From JAJDOD01 sp039024895 (lineage in GTDB: Bacteria > Pseudomonadota > Alphaproteobacteria > Rhodobacterales > Rhodobacteraceae), in contig JBCCPJ010000001.1 in assembly GCA_039024895.1 (NCBI GenBank), forward strand, positions 186,001-250,000: DNA of 64,000 nucleotides, read 5' to 3'. How positions within the stretch are numbered: the first letter of the stretch is position 1; the number at the start of each line of letters is the position of its first letter. The notes beneath the pieces are model-generated. The model was not told the origin of the DNA and did no database searches. It saw only the letters and a list, made by a program, of their open reading frames with translations. Below are positions 1 through 7,676 of this stretch, piece by piece. Both the position numbers and the translations under genes were made by a program.

Positions 1-913
1 TCAGCGTATCGGTAGCCGATAGGATCACCCCCATCTGGTGCCACACCTCAGGCACCGCGTGGCAGAAGGCGTGGACGGCCTCCTCCGTGTTGGGGCGAAG
101 TCCGTCCGTGGCCATGAAAAGCACACCGGACGTGCCAAGCGATGCAAAGCCCGTACCGGGTCGCACCGCGCCGACCCCCGCGGCGGAAGCGGCATTGTCG
201 CCACCGCCCCCGGCAAGGACTGGCGGTGTTGTCATCCCCCATCGCGCCGCGAGTTCGGGACGAAGGCGACCGGCCGCTGCGGACCCTTCGACGAGAGTGG
301 GCATGTGCGATGCGGTCAGGCCAGTGGCCGCCAACAGGTCCGCCGACCAGGCGCGTTGAGCCACATCAAGCCAAAGCGTGCCGGCGCTATCGGACATCTC
401 CGATAGGTGCTCGCCGGTGAGACACAAACGCAGGTAGTCCTTAGGCAAAAGCACTTTCGCAATCTGCGCGAAAATATCCGGCTCGTGCTTGCGCACCCAC
501 TCCAGCTTAGGGGCCGTAAACCCTGGCATAACAAGGTTACCACCGATGCCGCGAAAGTCGGCACGCCTATCCAGTTCGTCGCATTCAATCGCGGATCGGC
601 CATCGTTCCACAATATACAGGGCCGCAGCACCTGGTCGGAGGAATCCAGCAATGTCGCGCCATGCATATGCCCGGAAAGGCCGATGCCCTGCACATTCGC
701 CATATGCGACGGGTGTTGCGCGGCCAGTTCATCCAACGTGGTTTGCGCGGCTCGCCACCAATCTTCGGGCGCCTGTTCGGACCAGTTTGGTTGCGGGCGC
801 GACACCTCCATCGGCGCGTTGGCGGAAGCGAGAACCCTTTGGCTTTCATCGATCAGAATGGTCTTTACGCTCGATGTGCCAAGATCAATCCCGAGCCACG
901 TTCCTGATGCCAT
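1..913 (-). CDS. xylB: Xylulokinase, FGGY family (3' end cut by window)
   Basis: Phosphorylates D-xylulose to xylulose 5-phosphate in the cytoplasm, feeding pentose sugars into the pentose phosphate pathway. The first 304 codons are present; the family is about 480-490 residues, so the C-terminal third lies outside the window. Visible are the N-terminal FGGY ATPase motif GIDLGTSSVK (residues 8-17), the xylulokinase-typical GHMHGA (81-86), RPCILWNDGRS (about 98-107), and a GGGGDNAA segment that carries the family's catalytic Asp. The ATG at 913-911 gives a standard xylulokinase N-terminus. It is transcribed off the left edge, so promoter DNA should lie in 914-1017, shared with the divergent BKACE gene. 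Other xyl genes would be expected to the left but cannot be seen. Confidence 0.93.
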   Translation of the reverse strand, partial: MASGTWLGIDLGTSSVKTILIDESQRVLASANAPMEVSRPQPNWSEQAPEDWWRAAQTTLDELAAQHPSHMANVQGIGLSGHMHGATLLDSSDQVLRPCILWNDGRSAIECDELDRRADFRGIGGNLVMPGFTAPKLEWVRKHEPDIFAQIAKVLLPKDYLRLCLTGEHLSEMSDSAGTLWLDVAQRAWSADLLAATGLTASHMPTLVEGSAAAGRLRPELAARWGMTTPPVLAGGGGDNAASAAGVGAVRPGTGFASLGTSGVLFMATDGLRPNTEEAVHAFCHAVPEVWHQMGVILSATDTL

Positions 914-1017
914 TTGGGCCTCCCTTATCGTTTTGCGGCGACGGTACGCCATGCCACCGGGAAGGCCAATCACCATCGCCAATTAACCGTTTGAAAACTG
1001 CCTGCCGGAGCTGAGAC

Positions 1018-1929
1018 ATGCCCCTCGAAATGACCCAAAACGTGTTTATCACCTGTGCCGTCACCGGATCGGGCAGCACTCAGGATGCAAGTCCCCATAT
1101 CCCGCGTGGGCCGGAACAGATTGCCGAGAGCGCCATCGCAGCGGCAAAAGCCGGGGCGGCGGTGGTGCATTGCCATGTGCGCGAGCCGGAGGACGGGCGT
1201 CCATCGCGACGTCGGGAGCTTTACCGCGAGGTAACCGAACGCATTCGCGCTGCTGACACGGATGTGGTGTTGAACCTAACGGCGGGGATGGGCGGTGATA
1301 TTGTCTTCGGATCGACCGAGGCACCGCTGCCGGTCAATGCCGACACGACCGACATGATCGGGGCCGAAGAGCGTGTAGCCCACGTGCTGGAATGTCGCCC
1401 GGAGATTTGTACGCTGGACTGCGGCACGATGAACTTCGCCGAAGCCGATTACGTCATGACCAACACGCCAGGCATGCTGCGCGCCATGGGGCGCATGATG
1501 ACCGACGCCGGTGTGCGTGTGGAAATCGAGGCCTTCGATACCGGCCATCTGTGGTTTGCCAAGCAGCTTGTCACCGAAGGCGTGTTGGACGACCCGGCCC
1601 TCGTGCAGCTGTGCATGGGGGTGCCGTGGGGCGCGCCGAACGATCTGAACACATTCATGGCCATGGTAAATGCGGTGCCCGATCATTGGACCTTTTCCGC
1701 CTTTTCGCTTGGCCGCCATCAGATGGCTTACGCAGCGGCGGCGGTTCTGGCAGGGGGGCATGTGCGTGTTGGCCTTGAGGATAACCTCTATCTGGAACGC
1801 GGCCTATTGGCGACAAACGCACAGCTTGTCAGCAAGGCGCGTGGCATTGTCGAAGGTTTGGGCGCCTCAATCATGGGGCCGGAGGATGTGCGGGCGCATA
1901 TGGGGCTGACAAAGCTGGACCCCGTTTAG
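1018..1929 (+). CDS. BKACE-family beta-keto acid cleavage enzyme (DUF849)
   Basis: 303-aa TIM-barrel enzyme of the beta-keto acid cleavage family. Members condense a beta-keto acid with acetyl-CoA and split it into acetoacetate and a new CoA thioester. Visible are the zinc-binding HCH motif (H51, H53), the following R55, an LNLTAG segment (85-90), and GLEDN (252-256) with a conserved Glu. Length is normal. Two in-frame ATGs lie at 1018 and 1030; the first is used here but MTQNVFITCAVTGSG from the second is the more typical beginning. The substrate cannot be read from sequence: family members act on 3-keto-5-aminohexanoate, dehydrocarnitine and others. It is monocistronic, divergent from xylB, and followed by a strong palindromic terminator. 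Confidence 0.9.
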   Translation: MPLEMTQNVFITCAVTGSGSTQDASPHIPRGPEQIAESAIAAAKAGAAVVHCHVREPEDGRPSRRRELYREVTERIRAADTDVVLNLTAGMGGDIVFGSTEAPLPVNADTTDMIGAEERVAHVLECRPEICTLDCGTMNFAEADYVMTNTPGMLRAMGRMMTDAGVRVEIEAFDTGHLWFAKQLVTEGVLDDPALVQLCMGVPWGAPNDLNTFMAMVNAVPDHWTFSAFSLGRHQMAYAAAAVLAGGHVRVGLEDNLYLERGLLATNAQLVSKARGIVEGLGASIMGPEDVRAHMGLTKLDPV

Positions 1930-1945
1930 GTCACACGAAAAGGCG

Positions 1946-1969
1946 AAAAGTTTCGCATGCGAAACTTTT
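1946..1969. terminator. 24-bp perfect palindrome, bidirectional terminator
   Basis: A perfect 24-bp palindrome centred on GCATGC (core TTTCGCATGCGAAA) begins 17 bases after the BKACE stop. It runs into a T-rich tail on the plus strand and a T-rich tail on the minus strand, as expected of a bidirectional intrinsic terminator between the BKACE gene and the convergent gene ending at 2048. Confidence 0.75.
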
Positions 1970-2047
1970 TCCTTTACCTTCAGGTAGTTAATATTGACGG
2001 TCAGTTGATTAAGCGTCCGGACGACCGTCGCGTCGTACGGGGACCAA

Positions 2048-2401
2048 CTACCGAAGACGAAGGTCGGCGGAATCGCCAGAACCCTTGTCGGAGGTGAACC
2101 TGACCGTATCACCGCGTACCTCAACCGTTTGGCAGTTCGCACCATCGAGGATATCGCCGTTCACATAGAGATCCCGGCAAAAGTAGCCGCTTGACCAGTT
2201 CCAATCACCGCTCACCTTACGACCGAACGCACGGCCGTTAATCTTGCCGCTATCGGACACGTTTAGGCGGATCCCGAGACGCGTCAAGTTACGATCCTTG
2301 ACCAGCGAGACAAAGCTGTCGCGGTCCGTCACGCGTTTGAATTCTGCCGCTGCTGGACCAGCAATGAGCGTTGCGATGATGATGGCTGCTCCCAAGCGCA
2401 T
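2048..2401 (-). CDS. Small secreted protein of unknown function
   Basis: 117-aa protein with an N-terminal signal peptide (MRLGAAIIIATLIAGPAAA, cleavage expected after AAA) and a polar mature part of about 98 residues. The mature part has one Cys in GYFCRDLYVNG and another in DGANCQTVEVRG that could form a periplasmic disulfide. The ATG at 2401 is chosen because AGGAGA lies 7 bases upstream; in-frame ATGs at 2425 and 2437 lack a comparable ribosome site and would add a charged extension before the signal peptide. I recognise it only as a type of small secreted protein seen in Rhodobacterales; no function can be assigned. It lies downstream of dapB on the same strand with a short gap of about 50 bases. 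Confidence 0.72.
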   Translation of the reverse strand: MRLGAAIIIATLIAGPAAAEFKRVTDRDSFVSLVKDRNLTRLGIRLNVSDSGKINGRAFGRKVSGDWNWSSGYFCRDLYVNGDILDGANCQTVEVRGDTVRFTSDKGSGDSADLRLR

Positions 2402-2451
2402 CGGGCGTCTCCTGTGTTTAGCCATTTCTACGTCCAACCGACCTTATCGGA

Positions 2452-3264
2452 TCACTTGAATCCAAGAACATCACGCATGTCATAACACCCAGGGTTGCGT
2501 CCTTGCCCCCACATAGCTGCCTTTACGGCGCCGCGGGCAAAAAGCCGCCGATCGGTGGCAACATGCCGCAAAACCAGACGCTCGCCCTCAGATGCAAAGA
2601 TCACATCATGTTCCCCGACCACATCGCCGCCCCGAATGGCGGAAAAGCCGATATCGCCGGTTTTGCGCGCGCCCGTAATCCCGTCGCGCCCCCTGTCGGA
2701 CACCTCTGACAACAGAACACCGCGCCCTTGCGCCGCCGCTTCGCCAAGCATCAGCGCCGTGCCAGACGGGGCGTCCACTTTGTGCCTGTGGTGGCTCTCG
2801 ACAACCTCGATATCAAATTCGGCATCCAGCGCTTCCGCAACCTGTCGCGTCAGTTCTACCAGCAGGTTGACGCCAAGGCTCATATTGCCAGCCCGGATGA
2901 TGGTTGCGTGGCGCCCGGCGGCGTCGAGTTTGGCGATATGGCTCTCGTCAAACCCGGTGGTACCGATAACATGGATGGCCCGCGCCTGAGCGGTCAATTC
3001 CGCGTGGTTTACCGTCGCGTCAGGTGACGTGAAGTCGATCACGACTTGTGCAGGCGCAATCGCTTCCAACGGATCGTCTGTCACCGATATACCGCTAGCT
3101 GTCCCACCCATGGCCACACCGAGGTCCTGCCCGACCCAATCGTGGCCCGCGCGTTCCACTGCACCGGACAGACGCAATTTGTCGGAGGCCTGCACCTCTT
3201 TAACCAGCATCTGCCCCATGCGGCCCGATGCCCCGGTGATAACGACGCCTGGAAGTTCGGTCAT
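2452..3264 (-). CDS. dapB: 4-hydroxy-tetrahydrodipicolinate reductase
   Basis: Reduces 4-hydroxy-tetrahydrodipicolinate to tetrahydrodipicolinate with NAD(P)H in lysine and meso-diaminopimelate synthesis. The 270-aa product shows the Rossmann motif GASGRMG (11-17), the GTTGF dinucleotide loop (101-105), and the catalytic ESHHRHKVDAPSGTA block (157-170) with the active-site His and Lys. The ATG at 3264 is preceded by GGAGG; an upstream in-frame extension to 3471 would overlap rbfA and lacks similarity. It is divergent from rbfA across about 100 bp. A dapC-like aminotransferase, the later step of the same pathway, lies at 27.7-28.8 kb. Confidence 0.97.
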   Translation of the reverse strand: MTELPGVVITGASGRMGQMLVKEVQASDKLRLSGAVERAGHDWVGQDLGVAMGGTASGISVTDDPLEAIAPAQVVIDFTSPDATVNHAELTAQARAIHVIGTTGFDESHIAKLDAAGRHATIIRAGNMSLGVNLLVELTRQVAEALDAEFDIEVVESHHRHKVDAPSGTALMLGEAAAQGRGVLLSEVSDRGRDGITGARKTGDIGFSAIRGGDVVGEHDVIFASEGERLVLRHVATDRRLFARGAVKAAMWGQGRNPGCYDMRDVLGFK

Positions 3265-3363
3265 GATTTCCTCCATTTTGGCGCTCGATATATCAAGCGT
3301 CGGGGGAGTGTTAGATCTAAACGCTTGCTTGCTGCGAAGTGATGCAGCGCTTAAGTGCACTAT
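3265..3363. promoter_or_regulatory. Divergent dapB / rbfA intergenic region
   Basis: This 99-bp gap must hold the promoters of dapB (minus) and rbfA (plus). It contains a perfect 10-bp palindrome TTAGATCTAA at 3311-3320 and an imperfect dyad CGCTCGATATATCAAGCG at about 3282-3299. No sigma-70 boxes are convincing enough to mark, and the dyads may be fortuitous. Confidence 0.35.
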
Positions 3364-3759
3364 ATGGCCAAGCGATTTCATGACGGGCCCGGCCCTTCCC
3401 AGCGTCAGTTGCGCGTTGCCGAATTGATCCGGCGACGTTTGTCGGACGTGCTGCATCACGGCGACATCCATGACCCGGAGTTGAACCTGATGTCGATTAC
3501 CGTTGGCGAGGTAACTTGCTCGCCCGACCTCAAAGTGGCGACCGCTTATGTTCTACCCCTCGGGGGCGATCACCGGGAAGAGGCGCTCGACGCGCTCCGT
3601 CGTAACCGGTCGGAGATCAGGCGTACGGTCGGCAAAGGCTTGGCCCTGAAATACTCGCCCGAAATTCGATTTCAGATTGATGAGACGTTCGACCGTCTAG
3701 ACACCACCAGAGCGATGTTTGCCGATGAAAACGTACGCCGCGATCTGGACGACGATTAG
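3364..3759 (+). CDS. rbfA: 30S ribosome-binding factor A
   Basis: Binds the 30S subunit and assists late maturation of the 16S rRNA 5' region, important at low temperature. The 131-aa product has the usual single KH-like domain: an N-terminal SQRQLRVAELIRRRLSDVL helix, the central SITVGEVTCSPDLKVATAYV strand-turn, and the C-terminal LKYSPEIRFQIDETFD block. The ATG at 3364 (MAKRF) fits the family; a GTG three codons upstream is possible. The 3' end overlaps the next gene by 35 bases. In many bacteria rbfA sits in an infB-rbfA-truB-rpsO-pnp series; here truB follows after one intervening gene. Confidence 0.96.
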   Translation: MAKRFHDGPGPSQRQLRVAELIRRRLSDVLHHGDIHDPELNLMSITVGEVTCSPDLKVATAYVLPLGGDHREEALDALRRNRSEIRRTVGKGLALKYSPEIRFQIDETFDRLDTTRAMFADENVRRDLDDD

Positions 3760-4456
3760 TTTACTTGCCGCCCCCGCTTGGAGCGCTGGCTGTGAGGATG
3801 TTCAATTTGAGGAAACATCCTTCACGGTATGCGAGGCGGACCCGGCGACCGACGATATCCGGCTTTTTCTGACCACGCCGGACGGCGAGGTGCTGGGCAG
3901 TTTCAATAACGTTGCTGCGTCCCTGCCCGCCGGTGAATTGAGCTGGGCGGTGAATGCCGGCATGTATCACGCTGACCGACGGCCCGTCGGCCTTTATATC
4001 GAAGACGGTATTGAGCGCGCGCCAATTGTGACGCGGGATGGTCCGGGAAATTTCGGGCTGTTGCCAAATGGCGTGTTGTGTCTCGGCGAGGGTCGCGCGG
4101 ACATCGTGGAGAGCAGGCGTTTCGCCGAGCGCGCACAGTCCTGTCAATTCGCCACCCAATCGGGGCCAATGCTGGTGATCGAGGGCGCACTGCACCCGCG
4201 GTTTCTTCCCAACTCGGATTCGCTTAATGTGCGAAACGGTGTCGGCGTTACCTCAGCGGGGCAACTTGTGGTCGCTATCTCCAATGAACGGGTCAATTTC
4301 CATCGCTTCGCGCGATTTTTCCGGGACGCCTTGGAAACCCCGAATGCGCTGTTCCTCGACGGGACGATCTCGCGGCTCTATGCGCCGGACCTGGATCGGC
4401 ACGATGCCGGGTTTCCCATGGGACCGATGTTGGGCGTGGTGACTTCCGGCGATTGA
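3725..4456 (+). CDS. Secreted phosphodiester glycosidase-like protein (DUF2233)
   Basis: 243-aa protein with a signal peptide (MKTYAAIWTTISLLAAPAWSA) and a domain like the NAGPA / DUF2233 phosphodiester glycosidase family, which hydrolyses N-acetylglucosamine phosphodiesters or related envelope substrates. Family-type blocks include AVNAGMYHADRRPVGLYIEDG (first half), NFGLLPNGVLCLG, ATQSGPMLV, SDSLNVRNGVGV, and the C-terminal ALFLDGTISRLYAP. The ATG at 3725 is taken because it begins the signal peptide directly; a TTG two codons earlier is possible. The start lies inside rbfA, suggesting translational coupling. The substrate here is unknown. Confidence 0.85.
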   Translation: MKTYAAIWTTISLLAAPAWSAGCEDVQFEETSFTVCEADPATDDIRLFLTTPDGEVLGSFNNVAASLPAGELSWAVNAGMYHADRRPVGLYIEDGIERAPIVTRDGPGNFGLLPNGVLCLGEGRADIVESRRFAERAQSCQFATQSGPMLVIEGALHPRFLPNSDSLNVRNGVGVTSAGQLVVAISNERVNFHRFARFFRDALETPNALFLDGTISRLYAPDLDRHDAGFPMGPMLGVVTSGD

Positions 4457-4507
4457 CAAGCGGCGCGCGGATTGGCACCCACGCGGCTTCTAGAAAGAAG
4501 GGCAGTA

Positions 4508-5413
4508 ATGGCGCGACGGAAAAAAGGGCGTGATATTTCGGGCTGGCTGGTCGTGGACAAGCCCGCCGGGGTTACGTCAACGTCCGTGGTCAACAAAGTG
4601 CGTTGGGCGCTGGACGCCAAGAAGGCAGGGCATGCGGGCACATTGGACCCCGATGCGACGGGCATATTGGCTGTGGCCCTCGGCGAGGCGACCAAAACCG
4701 TGCCTTTCGTGACCGACGCTCTCAAAGCCTATCGCTTCACTGTGCGGTTCGGGACAGCGACAAACACAGACGATGCAGAAGGTGAGGTCATTGCCTCGTC
4801 AGACCAGAGGCCCGACGATACGGCGCTATCAGTGGCGTTGGGAGCATTTACGGGCGACATCCTGCAAGTGCCGCCCGCCTTCTCTGCGGTGAAGATTGAT
4901 GGCGAACGCGCCTATGCCAAAGCGCGCGCAGGTGAAGACGTCATGCTAGAGGCGCGCCCGCTCTACGTGGAAAACCTGACGCTCTTGGGGCGCCCCGACG
5001 CGGATCATGCGGAGTTGGAGATGGTCTGCGGCAAGGGCGGATATGTGCGCGCCATTGCGCGGGACCTCGGCCAAGCGCTTGGGTGCCTCGGACATGTGCG
5101 TGACCTCCGGCGTATCTGGTCAGGACCTTTCGAGTTGGAAGACGCCGTCTCGCTTGACAAGGTGGAAGAGCTGGCACGCACACCCGAACTCGACGCGGCG
5201 CTTTTGCCCCTTTCGGCCGGTCTGATTGACTTGCCAGAACTACCGACTACGCCGGAAGGTGCAGCGCGCCTACGCAATGGCAACCCCGGCATCGTGCTCG
5301 CGGCGGACGCGGCCTATGGCGATGTGGCCTGGGCTTCTATCAACGGTGAACCGGTGGCCGTCGGCGTTTACAAGGCAGGCGAATTGCACCCGAACCGCGT
5401 GTTTGTGTTGTGA
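4508..5413 (+). CDS. truB: tRNA pseudouridine(55) synthase
   Basis: Converts U55 to pseudouridine in the T loop of tRNAs. The 301-aa product shows GWLVVDKPAGVTS (12-24), the catalytic GHAGTLDPDATG block (41-52; nucleophile Asp47), the KAYRF strand, and the CGKGGYVRAIARDLG block. The C-terminal part matches the family's extension. The ATG at 4508 has an AAGAAGG-type ribosome site; earlier in-frame starts extend beyond the conserved N-terminus. The stop overlaps the start of the next gene (GTGA). Confidence 0.97.
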   Translation: MARRKKGRDISGWLVVDKPAGVTSTSVVNKVRWALDAKKAGHAGTLDPDATGILAVALGEATKTVPFVTDALKAYRFTVRFGTATNTDDAEGEVIASSDQRPDDTALSVALGAFTGDILQVPPAFSAVKIDGERAYAKARAGEDVMLEARPLYVENLTLLGRPDADHAELEMVCGKGGYVRAIARDLGQALGCLGHVRDLRRIWSGPFELEDAVSLDKVEELARTPELDAALLPLSAGLIDLPELPTTPEGAARLRNGNPGIVLAADAAYGDVAWASINGEPVAVGVYKAGELHPNRVFVL

Positions 5414-5919
5414 CGGTCACCCGCCGGCACGTGGTCTCAGACGGATGGCGAGAGGCTGTTTACTCCGATTGCGAACGCTACCGGTATCGACTGACGGTCT
5501 CCTGGGATGAGCGCGCGCCGCGCCTTTTATACGTGATGCTGAATCCTTCCAAGGCGACAGAGCTTGTCAATGATCCGACAATTGAGCGCTGCGAGCGTCG
5601 GGCACGTCAGCTGGGCTACGGCGCGTTTGGGGTCGCTAACCTGTTTGGCCTGCGCGAAACGTCACCCGCCCGATTGAAATCTGCCCGTGCGCCGGAGGGC
5701 CCACACAATATGCGCGCGATCGACGACAGCGTCGCGTGGAGCGACAGTGTTCTGGCGGCCTGGGGGGTGCATGGCACGCATCGGGCACAAGGGGCGAAGG
5801 TGCTGAAACGGCTGAGAACTTGCGGCGCGCCGCTGTTGCATCTTGGGCTCACGAAGGAAGGCCACCCTCGCCATCCCCTTTATATTCCTTATAAAATCAA
5901 ACCCGAACCCTGGGCTTAG
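5410..5919 (+). CDS. DUF1643 domain protein
   Basis: 169-aa cytoplasmic protein of the DUF1643 family, whose function is unknown. Characteristic blocks are LLYVMLNPSKATELVNDPTI (about 39-58), ERRARQLGYGAFGVANLFGLRETSP, and the C-terminal HLGLTKEGHPRHPLYIP. The GTG start overlaps the truB stop (GTGA), so it is probably translated from the truB mRNA. DUF1643 genes often travel singly; the link to truB may only be shared transcription. Confidence 0.88.
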   Translation: MTVTRRHVVSDGWREAVYSDCERYRYRLTVSWDERAPRLLYVMLNPSKATELVNDPTIERCERRARQLGYGAFGVANLFGLRETSPARLKSARAPEGPHNMRAIDDSVAWSDSVLAAWGVHGTHRAQGAKVLKRLRTCGAPLLHLGLTKEGHPRHPLYIPYKIKPEPWA

Positions 5920-5926
5920 AAAATAC

Positions 5927-5956
5927 TTGATTAGTTCGATGTCATACTAATATAAT
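5927..5956 (+). promoter_or_regulatory. Sigma-70-type promoter of the nitroreductase-marR pair
   Basis: A clear -35 TTGATT at 5927-5932 and a consensus -10 TATAAT at 5951-5956 are separated by 18 bp, about 30 bp before the gene at 5984. This AT-rich, near-consensus promoter stands out against its GC-rich surroundings. It is overlapped by the operator described next, implying tight repression rather than intrinsic weakness. Confidence 0.75.
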
Positions 5957-5972
5957 TCGATATCGAACTAAT
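5930..5972. promoter_or_regulatory. Twin operator for the MarR-family regulator
   Basis: Two copies of a 17-bp element (TTCGAT-N5-ACTAAT) start at 5935 and 5956, exactly 21 bp apart, with 14 of 17 bases equal. The outer arms ATTAGTTCGAT (5930-5940) and ATCGAACTAAT (5962-5972) are a perfect 11-bp inverted repeat, and TTCGATATCGAA (5956-5967) is itself a perfect palindrome. The sites cover the -35 and the -10 to +1 area. The obvious ligand is the MarR protein encoded at 7126, the second gene of the same transcript, giving autoregulation. This assignment is inferred from position and symmetry. Confidence 0.75.
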
Positions 5973-5983
5973 GGAGTTTACCA

Positions 5984-7129
5984 ATGAACCGCAGAAATTT
6001 CCTTCGCATCGCCGGTGGTGGTTTGGTTCTTGCCGCCGGAGGAGCCGGAGCCTGGCTTGCAAATAGTACGCCGTCGAAAGCGCTGGCACCTTGGGCTATG
6101 GCGGGTGCCAGCCAATACACCGATCCGCGGATGCATGCGCTGTCCTATGCCATCCTTGCCCCTAACCCGCATAACCGCCAACCTTGGCTCGTCGAATTGG
6201 TCGGCGATGACACGGTAGTCTTGCGTTTCGATACGGGCAAACAACTGCCCCATACCGATCCGTTCGACCGGCAATTGACCATCGGCCTTGGGTGCTTTCT
6301 TGAACTTTTGGTGATGGCGGCGGGCGCCAATGGCTACGGCGTTGATCTTGCTCTGTTTCCCGAAGGCGAGGACGAGGCAGGACTGGATACACGGCCCATT
6401 GCCCGCGCGCAGTTCCGGCCCGCTGATGTGAGCCCCGACCCGCTTTGGGCACATGTCCCGAATCGGCGTTCCAACAAGGAACCTTACGATACAAGCCGTG
6501 CCGTCATGCCGGACCAGGTAGAGCGCATCCTCGCCGCCGCACGCAACCCGGATTGGGTTGGCGGGTCGGTCGCGCCCGAAGATATCAGCTATTGGCGGGA
6601 CCTGTCCGCGAAAGCATTGATGATCGAGATCGAGACGCCGCATACCTTTCAGGAAAGCGTCGATCTGTTCCGGATTGGCAAGCGTGAGGTGAACGCGAAC
6701 CCGGATGGGATCGACTTTAGCGGACCGCTCTTTGAGACCCTCCATCTGACGAGGATGATGACACGGGAAGCGACATCAGACACATCCTCTACGGCTTATC
6801 AAAGCGGCGTCGATGCTGTAATTTCCAACGCAACAAGTGCGATGGGGCATCTTTGGATGGTAACGCCCGGCAACACGCGGCGCGATCAGATTAAGGCCGG
6901 TGCGGAGTGGCTGCGCCTGAACCTCGCATGCACGGCTGAAGGGCTTGGTTTTCAGCCGCTTAGCCAGGCTCTACAGGAGTATCCCGAAATGGACGCCCTC
7001 TATGCCGAGACCCATAGCCGGCTTGCACCGGAGGGGGGCACCGTGCAAATGCTTGCACGTATCGGGTACGGACCCGATGTGCCGGTCAGTCCACGCTGGC
7101 CCCTCGACGCGAAGCTGGGAGGCGGATGA
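5984..7129 (+). CDS. Tat-exported nitroreductase-like flavoprotein (Acg type)
   Basis: 381-aa protein starting with a twin-arginine signal (NRRNFLRIAGGG at 2-13, then an Ala/Gly-rich segment and AWLANS). The mature part resembles the Acg-type FMN-binding nitroreductase relatives: LAPNPHNRQPWLVEL (near 57-71), RFDTGKQLPHTDPFDRQL, IGLGCFLELLVMAA, VPNRRSNKEPYD, and the C-terminal LACTAEGLGFQPLSQALQEYPEM. Such proteins bind FMN but many lack classical nitroreductase activity; the substrate is unknown. It is co-transcribed with marR (4-base ATGA overlap) behind a strong operator-covered promoter, so it is probably induced by a small aromatic, quinone-like or antibacterial ligand. Periplasmic placement is inferred from the Tat signal. 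Confidence 0.82.
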   Translation: MNRRNFLRIAGGGLVLAAGGAGAWLANSTPSKALAPWAMAGASQYTDPRMHALSYAILAPNPHNRQPWLVELVGDDTVVLRFDTGKQLPHTDPFDRQLTIGLGCFLELLVMAAGANGYGVDLALFPEGEDEAGLDTRPIARAQFRPADVSPDPLWAHVPNRRSNKEPYDTSRAVMPDQVERILAAARNPDWVGGSVAPEDISYWRDLSAKALMIEIETPHTFQESVDLFRIGKREVNANPDGIDFSGPLFETLHLTRMMTREATSDTSSTAYQSGVDAVISNATSAMGHLWMVTPGNTRRDQIKAGAEWLRLNLACTAEGLGFQPLSQALQEYPEMDALYAETHSRLAPEGGTVQMLARIGYGPDVPVSPRWPLDAKLGGG

Positions 7130-7578
7130 GCAAAGCGCACAACACGGCAGACATGGCGGTTTTCGGCTTTTTCAATGAAGTCGGGATCATCAACCAGTTG
7201 TCGACAACGCTCCTTGCGACGTGCTTGCCTGATGGTGTGCATCCGTCCCATTTCGCCATCATCAACCACTTGGTCCGGATGGGGGATGAGAAGTCCCCGG
7301 TCCGGATCGCGGCGGCCATGCAAGTCACGAAAAACACCATGACGCACTCGCTCAAAGTGCTGTCCGAGCGGGGTTTTATCGAGGTGGGGCCGGACCCGGA
7401 GGATGGGCGCGGCAAGATCGTTAAACTCACATACGCCGGCCGCGCCTTCCGCGAAGACGCGATAAAGCGCGTCACTGATCGATTTTCGGTGATTGTTCAG
7501 CCGGAGCACAGGGATATCATGCAGAAAACGTTGGGTGACTTGGTCGTCATTCGGAGACTTCTCGACGAAAACCGATGA
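7126..7578 (+). CDS. MarR family transcriptional regulator
   Basis: 150-aa winged-helix repressor. The DNA-binding part runs from about residue 40 (HFAIINHLVRMG) through SPVRIAAAMQVTKNTMTHSLKVL (recognition helix region) to the wing GFIEVGPDPEDGRGKIVKLT (about 84-103); flanking N- and C-terminal helices would form the dimer. The ATG overlaps the stop of the nitroreductase gene (ATGA). Its likely target is the twin dyad at 5930-5972. No cysteine-sensor pattern stands out near the DNA-binding domain, so ligand rather than thiol sensing is more likely. Confidence 0.92.
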   Translation: MSKAHNTADMAVFGFFNEVGIINQLSTTLLATCLPDGVHPSHFAIINHLVRMGDEKSPVRIAAAMQVTKNTMTHSLKVLSERGFIEVGPDPEDGRGKIVKLTYAGRAFREDAIKRVTDRFSVIVQPEHRDIMQKTLGDLVVIRRLLDENR

Positions 7579-7636
7579 AATCTGTCAGTTAATCCACAAG
7601 TCGCCTTAAAGCCGCCAGATTGCCAGAATAGAGCAA

Positions 7637-7659
7637 ACATGCTTTGTTTAAAGGCATGT
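7637..7659. promoter_or_regulatory. Inverted repeat upstream of the sterol-desaturase-like gene
   Basis: ACATGC at 7637-7642 and GCATGT at 7654-7659 form an inverted repeat with an AT-rich centre (TTTGTTTAAAG), 18 bp before the ATG at 7677. It could be an operator or part of a 5' leader hairpin. No dedicated regulator gene adjoins it. Confidence 0.35.
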
Positions 7660-7676
7660 ATTGAGGGGCGGGAGCC

